Positions 35,616-42,610 of a stretch of DNA of 64,000 nt are shown piece by piece (position 1 is the stretch's first letter; the number at the start of each line of letters is the position of its first letter). The notes below the pieces were generated by a model, which did not search any database, was not told where the DNA came from, and saw only the letters and a program-made list of their open reading frames with translations. This stretch comes from Clostridium sp. DSM 17811 (lineage in GTDB: Bacteria > Bacillota > Clostridia > Clostridiales > Clostridiaceae): the NCBI RefSeq assembly GCF_018861905.1, contig NZ_JAHLDU010000012.1:62001-126000 (forward strand), written 5' to 3'. The translations under genes were made by a program, and so were the position numbers.

Positions 35616-36524
35616 TCAAGCGACTCTTGGTGTTCTCCAAGCTGAATTTCCATCAAGTGGTTTCATAAGGTTTTGTCTGCAATTTTTAAACTCTTCACCA
35701 ATGAGCCCTAATCTAAGTAACCAACATCTAAATGTATATTTTTCGTTATCAGTATGGGTCCTTTTTGCACTTGCACTCTTTTGAGTTAATGCTTGGTGGC
35801 TTACCGCTAGGCAGAAAACAATATAGCTTCTAATTTTACCTGCGTGCATGGTCCCATTAAAAAGCCTAAATTCAATTGTGCCTTTTGTAAAAGTGCTATG
35901 TAGGTTAAGTCCATGGTATCTACTTGTATGGTAATGCCTTCCTCTATTTTCAACACCGTAACCGCTGTACCAAATGTCGGCAAGTTCTGATAAAGTTTTT
36001 GGTTTTTTCTTATTTATAGTTTCTATTAAATCCTCATTAACTTTTTGGCAATACCTAGCTCTTTCAGGATCAATCTCAAGGCTCTTATAAATTAAATTCT
36101 CTTTTGCAGCCATAAGATTAACTAAATTCTTTAAGGCGTTTGGAGTATGGTCTTTTGCACCTATGTGGATGTGAATACCGCATTGTATCTTGCTTTCGCT
36201 AACTGCACCTACATGTCTAAGCTTTCTAATAAGTTCTTGCAATGCTTCAATATCCTCATCATACCTTAGTATCGGTGTGACCAGTTCAACGCTATAACTT
36301 CCGTCTGCTGAAACAAGTATGCCTTTTCCTTTTTTTACTGTTTGAATACTAGCATCACTCATTATTTTCCAAACCCTGTCATCTGGTGCGGTTATATCGT
36401 ATGTATCGTAGCTATCAAATGTTCGGTGAACCGTTCCTCCTAAGAAGTTTGAAGTTACCTCAGCAGCTTTTGATCTAGTGATTCCAGTCATTTCAATTTC
36501 TACACCAATTGTTTGATTTTTCAA
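35616..36524 (-). CDS. Amidoligase family protein
   Basis: 302 residues. GVEIEM (residues 7-12), IQCGIHIHIGAKDH and GTIEFRLFNGTMHAGKI are signature strands of the glutamine-synthetase-like amidoligase family, which uses ATP to join a carboxylate and an amine. The TTG at 36524 is the start, ten bases after AAAGGGG. Next to the cyclotransferase. The substrate (phage peptide, host metabolite or cell-wall amine) is unknown. Confidence 0.88.
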   Translation of the reverse strand: MKNQTIGVEIEMTGITRSKAAEVTSNFLGGTVHRTFDSYDTYDITAPDDRVWKIMSDASIQTVKKGKGILVSADGSYSVELVTPILRYDEDIEALQELIRKLRHVGAVSESKIQCGIHIHIGAKDHTPNALKNLVNLMAAKENLIYKSLEIDPERARYCQKVNEDLIETINKKKPKTLSELADIWYSGYGVENRGRHYHTSRYHGLNLHSTFTKGTIEFRLFNGTMHAGKIRSYIVFCLAVSHQALTQKSASAKRTHTDNEKYTFRCWLLRLGLIGEEFKNCRQNLMKPLDGNSAWRTPRVA

Positions 36525-36663
36525 TGTTTTCTACCCCTTTCAAAGTGTGTTTATTAACCTTTGGTAGTGTACATGTTAACTCTGCCAGAGGTATATATCC
36601 AGTCAATTAAGCTAGATAAACACAGGTTTCGTACGACAATTTATGTTGGTATAGAAATTCAAT

Positions 36664-37887
36664 TTAAGGTACTATAATTACCTTTGAATATTCAGTTTTA
36701 ATTCCATCTCTTATTAAGTAAACTTCCTCGTCAGTATCAGCTTGCTCTATATATCTTTTAACAATAACATCGGCATACTTTTCATCAAGTTCAATGGTGT
36801 AGCAAATTCTATCTGTTTGCTCACAAGCAATTAGAGTTGAGCCACTCCCACCAAAAGGATCAAGAACAATAGAATTAGTTAAACTTGAATTTGTTATTGG
36901 ATAAGCCACTAATGCTATTGGCTTCATTGTTGGGTGATACTTCGATTTTGTAGGTCTGTCAAAATTCCATGTGGTTTTTTGTTTTCTATCTGCATAGAAT
37001 TTATGTCCAGAAGTTGGCTTCCAACCTACAAGCACCGGCTCATGGCTGTATTGATAATCACAACGACCTAAAACAAGTGAATTTTTTACCCAAATACAAG
37101 TTTGATGACAAAAGAATCCTGCCTCTTTAAATGCAACTCTGAAATTAACAGTTTCTCTATCAGCATGGAATACATAAATTGAACCACCATCTGCAAGACT
37201 TTCATACATGCCCTTATAAGCTTCAAGAAGAAATTTATAGAACTTTTTATCTTCCATATTATCATTTTGAATTGTACCGGATGTACCTTCATACGCAACA
37301 TTATAAGGAGGATCCGTTACAACGAGATTTGCCTTTTTACCATCCATAAGTGCTACATAGGTTTCAAGTTTTGTGCTATCGCCACAGATTAAACGATGTC
37401 TACCTAACATCCAGATATCTCCTTGCTTTGTAATTGGTGTTTCAGGTAGTGGCTCGTCAAAACCATCTTCCTTCACACCTTTAGGATGTAGTTCATTAAA
37501 CAGTTCATCAATTTCCGGCGGCTCAAAACCTGTAAAAGCAACGTCGTAATCTAAGGACTTAAGGTCTTCGATAAGCTCTGCTAGGAGCTCTTTATTCCAT
37601 TCCCCACTAATTTTATTAAGTGCAATATTAAGGGCCTTTTCTTTAGTCTTATCAATATCGATAACCACACAGTCAATTTCTGTATAGCCTAAAGTTTTTA
37701 ATACCGATATTCTTTGGTGTCCTCCAATTACGGTTAAATCCTTATTTGCTATAATTGGATCTACATAGCCAAACTCATTAATGCTGTTTTTAATTTTCTC
37801 AAATTCACTATCACCCGGCTTAAGTTTCTTCCTTGGATTATATTCAGCAGATACAAGGTCATTAATTTGTAATTTCTTAAATTCCAT
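36664..37887 (-). CDS. ParB-like domain fused to DNA adenine/cytosine-N4 methyltransferase
   Basis: 407 residues. Residues about 1-120 are ParB/Srx-like (EYNPRKKLKPGD, TVIGGHQRISVLKTLGY). The methyltransferase follows, with DPPYN (motif IV) before DPFGGSGST (motif I), the beta-class order. It should methylate exocyclic amino groups in DNA and protect phage DNA from restriction. No cognate endonuclease is adjacent. GGAGGG precedes the ATG. It overlaps the zinc-finger gene by 11 bases. Confidence 0.9.
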   Translation of the reverse strand: MEFKKLQINDLVSAEYNPRKKLKPGDSEFEKIKNSINEFGYVDPIIANKDLTVIGGHQRISVLKTLGYTEIDCVVIDIDKTKEKALNIALNKISGEWNKELLAELIEDLKSLDYDVAFTGFEPPEIDELFNELHPKGVKEDGFDEPLPETPITKQGDIWMLGRHRLICGDSTKLETYVALMDGKKANLVVTDPPYNVAYEGTSGTIQNDNMEDKKFYKFLLEAYKGMYESLADGGSIYVFHADRETVNFRVAFKEAGFFCHQTCIWVKNSLVLGRCDYQYSHEPVLVGWKPTSGHKFYADRKQKTTWNFDRPTKSKYHPTMKPIALVAYPITNSSLTNSIVLDPFGGSGSTLIACEQTDRICYTIELDEKYADVIVKRYIEQADTDEEVYLIRDGIKTEYSKVIIVP

Positions 37888-38314
37888 TTTTGTCCCTCCA
37901 AAATCTATCTTTTATGTAACAGTTATGGCTACAATACTTACGTTTCTTATTACCATAAACACTAAATTCTTTTTCGCACTTTGGGCAAATATATTTATAA
38001 GTTGCAGCATCCTTTTTATTCCTCATATCTCCATTTTCATTCCACCACTTCCTGCGGCACTCATCGCAGCAAAATCTTCTTATTCTGCCTTGCTCCTTTT
38101 GCTTAATTGGCTTATTGCAGCCTGAACATTCTATATTTCGATTTATCTTTTCTTCTACATTAAGGGCAATGACACATGAATCACCACTTAACCCATTACG
38201 CTTGCAGAACCCTCTAACGATATCCCTGGATAATCCTATACTTGTTGCAATTGCTTTATAGCCTATACCTTTCAGTCTTAATTCTCGTATTTTACCTTTC
38301 TCATCAGCTGTCAT
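37877..38314 (-). CDS. Helix-turn-helix protein with two zinc-binding motifs (145 aa), paralogue of 14389-14832
   Basis: The ATG at 38314 has AAAGGAGG upstream; the longer frame has no site. Plan: helix-turn-helix (GKIRELRLKGIGYKAIATSIGLSRD), CSGCNK...CCDECRRKWW, and CPKCEKEF...YCSHNCYIKDRF. This is the same layout, with closely similar zinc motifs, as the protein next to the recombinases. Possibly a phage transcription or packaging-related DNA-binding factor. Confidence 0.75.
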   Translation of the reverse strand: MTADEKGKIRELRLKGIGYKAIATSIGLSRDIVRGFCKRNGLSGDSCVIALNVEEKINRNIECSGCNKPIKQKEQGRIRRFCCDECRRKWWNENGDMRNKKDAATYKYICPKCEKEFSVYGNKKRKYCSHNCYIKDRFWRDKNGI

Positions 38315-38344
38315 GTGATTCCTCCTTTCATAAACTTTTGCGCA

Positions 38345-38374
38345 ATAAAAAAATAACCACAAATGATTGCAGTT
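38345..38374 (-). terminator. Probable intrinsic terminator
   Basis: Minus strand TAACTGCAA TCAT TTGTGGTTA (two internal mismatches) followed by TTTTTTTATT, upstream of the helix-turn-helix/zinc gene. Confidence 0.5.
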
Positions 38375-38411
38375 ACTTAATTTAGACTTATTATTTTGTG
38401 ATTTACTTGTA

Positions 38412-38475
38412 CCCCCCTTAGCTAATTGTGCGAAATCTCGCGCGAAGGGGGGCGGCGGTCATCGGCTTGTCCTTT
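38412..38475. other. GC-rich stem region, candidate packaging (cos) site
   Basis: CCCCCCTT (38412-38419) and AAGGGGGG (38445-38452) enclose a GCG...CGC inner stem, followed by GGCGGCGG. It is the most GC-rich stretch in an AT-rich prophage and lies in the HNH-to-terminase interval, where cos sites usually occur. Position and composition only; the cut site is not identified. Confidence 0.35.
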
Positions 38476-38511
38476 GTAGAGATTTGATACCCCCTACCCA
38501 ACCCTAGAACA

Positions 38512-39261
38512 CTAATACTTATATGGGAATCTTATTTTTTTCATTTGTTCTTCCAAAGATTTTTCATTAACAGCTTTTTTCAGACTATATTTCATTATAT
38601 ATTTTTCTATCTTTAAGGATTCAACAGAAAACTCAATTGATAATGATTGGTGAATATTCTTAAAATAGATAACAGAACCTTCATTTAGCATTCCTTTTAA
38701 TCCTGAAGTTAAATAAAGTATGCCTGCAATTAACAAAAAAGGATTAGCAGTAGAAATAGCAATAGCCAATTCTAAAGCACCTATACCCAATGTATTAGCA
38801 AGATCTTCAAAATTATCCACTGACATTCCATCTAAAAATGTTTTCTTGAATTTATCTATCCCTTGGTAAATTGCTACAGTCCCAGCTAATATGTCAAATC
38901 CATTAACAAAATTCCAACTACCTTTTAATTTATCACAACATTTTAATAATCCTAAATTATCTAAGATTTCTGATGGTATAATAGGTAACCCTTGTTTAGT
39001 GAATAAATCAGAAAATAAATGTTCTAAGAATGGTGCAGCGTTCTTTATATCATTAAGTGGGAAATTGTAAATCAAATGGTGCCCATATAACCTGTGAGCC
39101 ATAACACCTTTACCCTTTGCAGCTGAGTCCATTATCGTGCCATACATACTCTTACCAATATTATTTTGGTCCATAAAAGCATATATTGAGTTTCCATGTT
39201 TGTATGCATAATCTCTAATGTACATAGCTGAAGTACTTTCAAATATATCTTCATTACTCAT
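38512..39261 (-). CDS. Unknown membrane-associated protein (249 aa), second gene of a cargo cassette
   Basis: The N-terminal half is soluble, with HRLYGHHLIYNFPLND and LEHLFSDLFTKQGLPIIPSEIL stretches. The C-terminal half has two hydrophobic helices (LGIGALELAIAISTANPFLLIAGILYL, about 160-190) suggesting membrane insertion. No family recognised. It overlaps the 129-aa upstream gene by 8 bases. Its position between HNH and packaging genes, and its separate promoter, suggest phage cargo, possibly a membrane-acting effector. Confidence 0.65.
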   Translation of the reverse strand: MSNEDIFESTSAMYIRDYAYKHGNSIYAFMDQNNIGKSMYGTIMDSAAKGKGVMAHRLYGHHLIYNFPLNDIKNAAPFLEHLFSDLFTKQGLPIIPSEILDNLGLLKCCDKLKGSWNFVNGFDILAGTVAIYQGIDKFKKTFLDGMSVDNFEDLANTLGIGALELAIAISTANPFLLIAGILYLTSGLKGMLNEGSVIYFKNIHQSLSIEFSVESLKIEKYIMKYSLKKAVNEKSLEEQMKKIRFPYKY

Positions 39262-39643
39262 TTATTAGTTCCTTTACAAAATCACTACAATATATATTCG
39301 TTTTACCAATATAAGATTTCATTACTGCATTCATTTCAATAGTTTTTGTATTTACTCCTATCATAGCCATACACATATACTTTATTGTTTCTTTCTTTCC
39401 AACTTCCAAGCTTTCTACCCAAATTACATCAAATTCATCAAATAAACTATCGTTTTCTACTCCATACATATCAAATAACTTGGATACTTGAAAATCATAA
39501 GCTTTTTTTTTGTCTTGTAATAAATCATCAACGTTTTTGAAGCTAAAACTTTTTGCTATTTTATTAGCTATACCAATATAGCTCTTATTTTTTCCTATAA
39601 ATTCCAATTCAATCATAAACTGTCTAAGCTCTTTATTCCCCAT
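39254..39643 (-). CDS. Unknown soluble protein (129 aa), first gene of a cargo cassette
   Basis: Start at the ATG at 39643, preceded by GGGGTGA; a near-consensus promoter ends 20 bases upstream. Mixed helical protein without cysteine clusters or transmembrane segments. No family recognised. Coupled to the membrane protein downstream, so a regulator-effector or sensor-effector pair is plausible. Confidence 0.6.
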   Translation of the reverse strand: MGNKELRQFMIELEFIGKNKSYIGIANKIAKSFSFKNVDDLLQDKKKAYDFQVSKLFDMYGVENDSLFDEFDVIWVESLEVGKKETIKYMCMAMIGVNTKTIEMNAVMKSYIGKTNIYCSDFVKELINE

Positions 39644-39662
39644 AACAATCACCCCTACGACA

Positions 39663-39691
39663 ATAATATCATATTAAATTTATTGTCTCAA
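39663..39691 (-). promoter_or_regulatory. Promoter of the two-gene cassette
   Basis: Minus strand TTGAGA (39686-39691), 17-base spacer, TATTAT (39663-39668). Each box is one base from consensus. Confidence 0.75.
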
Positions 39692-39723
39692 CAATTTACA
39701 TACTTAGAAAATATAATATATAT

Positions 39724-40077
39724 TTAATAGTGAAACTCTTTATATCTATCTTCAGTCATGGTTTTAGAATCATGACAACTCTTACATAATGATTGCCAGT
39801 TGCTCTCATCCCAAAACAATATCTTGTCACCCCTATGTGCTTTGATGTGGTCAACAACATTTGATTTTGTTATCTTCCCTTGCTCCTTGCATCTAACACA
39901 CAAGGGATTTACTTTTAAAAATCTATTTCTAGCTTTTCTCCACCTACTATCATACCCACGCCCCGTAGCATTTGCCCTGTTCTTGACATGAAGTTCCTTG
40001 TGTTCATCACAATAGCTACCATCAGTTAGCTTTGGACAGCCTGGATGCTTACAAGGTTTTAATGGTTTCTTTGGCAC
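39724..40077 (-). CDS. Phage HNH endonuclease
   Basis: 117 residues from the GTG at 40077 (GGAAGG nine bases upstream), giving the usual PKKPLKPCKHPGCPKLT N-terminus. The HNH core is VDHIKAHRGD...NWQSLCKSCHDSKT with two zinc Cys pairs. In HK97-type phages this enzyme works with the terminase in genome cleavage at packaging. It is separated from the terminases here by 5.5 kb of accessory genes. Confidence 0.88.
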   Translation of the reverse strand: MPKKPLKPCKHPGCPKLTDGSYCDEHKELHVKNRANATGRGYDSRWRKARNRFLKVNPLCVRCKEQGKITKSNVVDHIKAHRGDKILFWDESNWQSLCKSCHDSKTMTEDRYKEFHY

Positions 40078-40194
40078 ACTGGTCACCTTCCTTTGGGTAT
40101 AAGAAAAGCACCCACCGTTCCCACAGCAAATGCTCCAAACCATAATTTCTATAATATTATATTATCACATTCTAAAGTAACAAAGGTAACAACT

Positions 40195-40590
40195 TTAGTT
40201 TTTCTTTAAAAATCTATTTACCATCATTTGAACACTCTTATCACTATTACCACCACCGATACTTACTGCTACTTGATCCCAACATAACCCGTTGATATGT
40301 CTAAGACTTAAAATCATCCTCATTTGGCTATCCTCAATACTTTCTATATACCTGTTTAGCCTGTTAAGTTCATAGAAACACTTCCTAAGGTTTAAATCTA
40401 ACAGCTCCTTAAGATCCGCAATCTCTGCGGCATACTTACCAACTTTATCTGAAACACCACTTGCGTGTGGCATCCCCGTTATTACTGAAGATGTTGAGGT
40501 GGCAATACACTCAAGCTCTGCTATTCTATTTTTTAGCTGCTCAATTTCTCTATTAAGATAATATAGCTGCGATAATTCTTGTTTAGTCAT
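40195..40590 (-). CDS. DUF1492-type sigma-like phage regulator
   Basis: 131 residues from the ATG at 40590 with GAGGTGG upstream. N-terminal coiled coil, then a sigma-region-4-like helix-turn-helix (MRMILSLRHINGLCWDQVAVSIGG...SVQMMVNRFLKK). Proteins of this type (DUF1492/ArpU-like) activate phage late genes. Overlaps the 52-aa gene upstream. Confidence 0.78.
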   Translation of the reverse strand: MTKQELSQLYYLNREIEQLKNRIAELECIATSTSSVITGMPHASGVSDKVGKYAAEIADLKELLDLNLRKCFYELNRLNRYIESIEDSQMRMILSLRHINGLCWDQVAVSIGGGNSDKSVQMMVNRFLKKN

Positions 40591-40741
40591 TAATGCCACC
40601 TCTTTCCTCAATAGTTTTTCTTAAATAGCAAACAGCATAGTAAATGAAACCTAGCTCCTTAGATGGAACTATTAAATTTTCTAAATATGCTACAGCTTGT
40701 AATAGCATTTCCTTATCTTTTCCTTTATCTGTTTTTGTCAT
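40583..40741 (-). CDS. Small phage protein (52 aa)
   Basis: ATG at 40741 preceded by GGGGTGGAG. Product MTKTDKGKDKEMLLQAV...FIYYAVCYLRKTIEERGGIND. It overlaps the helicase stop on one side (17 bases) and the DUF1492 start on the other (8 bases), so it is translated as part of this operon. Function unknown. Confidence 0.65.
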   Translation of the reverse strand: MTKTDKGKDKEMLLQAVAYLENLIVPSKELGFIYYAVCYLRKTIEERGGIND

Positions 40742-42086
40742 AAGCTCCACCCCCAATTCTTGCCTTTACTGCATTAATTAAAGCATCTTGACCTGTTTGT
40801 TTTTTCTGAATAGCCTTCATAACTTGCTCATCAATGGTCCCCTTAGAAACGATATGATGGATAATAACAGTTTCTTTTTGCCCTTGTCGCCAGAGCCTTG
40901 CATTTGCTTGTTGGTAAAGTTCAAGGCTCCAAGTAAGACCAAACCATATAACTGTTGAACCACCTGCCTGAAGGTTGAGACCATGACCAGTAGATGCAGG
41001 GTGAGCAATCGCAATGGGAATTTCACCGCTATTCCATTTTGAAATATCCTCACTTGTTAATATTGCAGTTACCTTAAATTTCTCTGATATTCTTTCTTTA
41101 TCATGTTTATAGGCATAAAAGATAAGTACAGGTTTTCCATTAGCCAATTCAATTAATTCTTCTAGAGCTTCAAGCTTTTTACTATGAATAATCTTTACTG
41201 CTTTAAATTCATCGTAGACAGCACCATTTGCCATTTGAAGTAACTTATTTGAAAGAGCTGCAGCATTTACTGCATCAATATCCCCATCAGCAAAGGGAAT
41301 AAGCATTTCACTCTCAAGCTTTTTATAAAGTGCCTCTTCCTTTTCTGACATTTGGACTTCTACAAAATTATCTATTCTATCTGGCATTTTCAAATAATCA
41401 CAAGCTTTCATGCTAACGCAGATGTCGGATATTTTGTTGTAAATTAATTTCTCTGCACCATCTCTTAATTTATAGCTGAAGATTACTTGCTGATTTCGCT
41501 TATCTGGCACAAAATACTCATTTCGATAACTACCAATAAATCGTCCTAGTCTTTGTCCCATATCAAGTAGATTTATCTCACTCCATAAATCAAGTAAACT
41601 ATTTGGTGCCGGTGTTCCTGTAAGACCAACTATTCTTTTTACCTGAGGCCTAGATTTACGAAGTGCCTTGAATCTTTTAGCCGAAGGTGATTTGAAACTT
41701 GATAATTCATCAATGACTACCATATCAAAATCTAATTTATAATTAGTACATAACCACTCTACATTTTCACGATTGATAATATAAATATCAGCTTTTCGTG
41801 CTAGAGCCATTCTTCGTTCTTTTTCAGGACCTAATACTTTTGAAATCCTTAGCCCCTTTAAATGCCCCCACTTTCCACACTCTTTGCTCCAAGTATCTTG
41901 TGCTACTCGAAGTGGAGCAATTACTAAAACCTTCGCAACATCAAAATAATCATACATAAGATTATCAATTGCAGTTAAAGTTATAACTGTTTTCCCAAGA
42001 CCCATATCCAGCATCAAACCACAAGCGGGATGCTTAATGATAAATTCTTCTGCATATTTTTGATATTCATGTGCCACATATCTCAT
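40725..42086 (-). CDS. SNF2-family DEAD-like helicase (phage)
   Basis: 453 residues from the ATG at 42086 (GGAGGGG upstream). Motif I MGLGKT, motif II VIDELSSFK, motif III GLTGTPAPN, motif VI QANARLWRQGQ. An ATP-dependent DNA translocase probably used in phage replication or recombination. Coupled to the VRR-NUC gene by a 20-base overlap, a common phage arrangement. Confidence 0.92.
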   Translation of the reverse strand: MRYVAHEYQKYAEEFIIKHPACGLMLDMGLGKTVITLTAIDNLMYDYFDVAKVLVIAPLRVAQDTWSKECGKWGHLKGLRISKVLGPEKERRMALARKADIYIINRENVEWLCTNYKLDFDMVVIDELSSFKSPSAKRFKALRKSRPQVKRIVGLTGTPAPNSLLDLWSEINLLDMGQRLGRFIGSYRNEYFVPDKRNQQVIFSYKLRDGAEKLIYNKISDICVSMKACDYLKMPDRIDNFVEVQMSEKEEALYKKLESEMLIPFADGDIDAVNAAALSNKLLQMANGAVYDEFKAVKIIHSKKLEALEELIELANGKPVLIFYAYKHDKERISEKFKVTAILTSEDISKWNSGEIPIAIAHPASTGHGLNLQAGGSTVIWFGLTWSLELYQQANARLWRQGQKETVIIHHIVSKGTIDEQVMKAIQKKQTGQDALINAVKARIGGGAYDKNR

Positions 42087-42348
42087 CAAGCACCCCTCCA
42101 ATCTGATCCTTTTTATCTATGCAATATACTAAAAACCCTAATGCTTCTAATTGTGATTTTCTCTTTATTTGAAGCGGTCGCATTTGCTTTCCAGTAGCCT
42201 TAAGTTCAACAAAAGCAAGCCTTCCATAATTCATAAGTACTAATCTATCTGGAACACCTGACATGCCAGGGGATATAAACTTTAATGCTAACCCTCCACG
42301 TTTTTTCACTGCGAGGCTTAATGCTTTTTCAATTATACTTTCACGCAT
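42067..42348 (-). CDS. VRR-NUC domain nuclease
   Basis: 93 residues from the ATG at 42348 (AAAGGAG upstream). The VRR-NUC core is complete: ESIIEKALSLAVKKRGG, GVPDRLVL (D), FVELKATGK (E, K). Structure-specific nuclease thought to resolve branched DNA in phage replication together with the SNF2 helicase. Confidence 0.9.
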   Translation of the reverse strand: MRESIIEKALSLAVKKRGGLALKFISPGMSGVPDRLVLMNYGRLAFVELKATGKQMRPLQIKRKSQLEALGFLVYCIDKKDQIGGVLDEICGT

Positions 42349-42359
42349 TTTATGCTCCT

Positions 42360-42600
42360 TTCTTATCTGGAACAACCTCTGGAACAAGGGGTCAAAAATC
42401 CCTTACGTGCTACATACTCCATACGCACCCTCTTATTACTCTTTTTTTATATTATTTATCTCATAATAGTTTTTCTTGTTCCCTTGTTCCTATCTATATG
42501 TTATCCCTTATATTAGCTCATTTCTTTAATGGAACATAACCTCGGTACAACATATAGGCTTGTACCACTTGTTTCTCATATTCTTGGAACTAGATTAAAT
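42360..42600. repeat. Iteron-like GGAACAAG/CTTGTTCC cluster, candidate phage replication origin
   Basis: A gene-free 240-base segment between the primase and VRR-NUC genes. It holds many copies and variants of GGAACAAG in both orientations (near 42369, 42381, 42477-42490, 42531, 42550, 42571, 42584). The mix of direct and inverted repeats with AT-rich spacers is the pattern of an origin or multi-site operator. Inference from repeats and context. Confidence 0.45.
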
Positions 42601-42610
42601 AATATTATTC

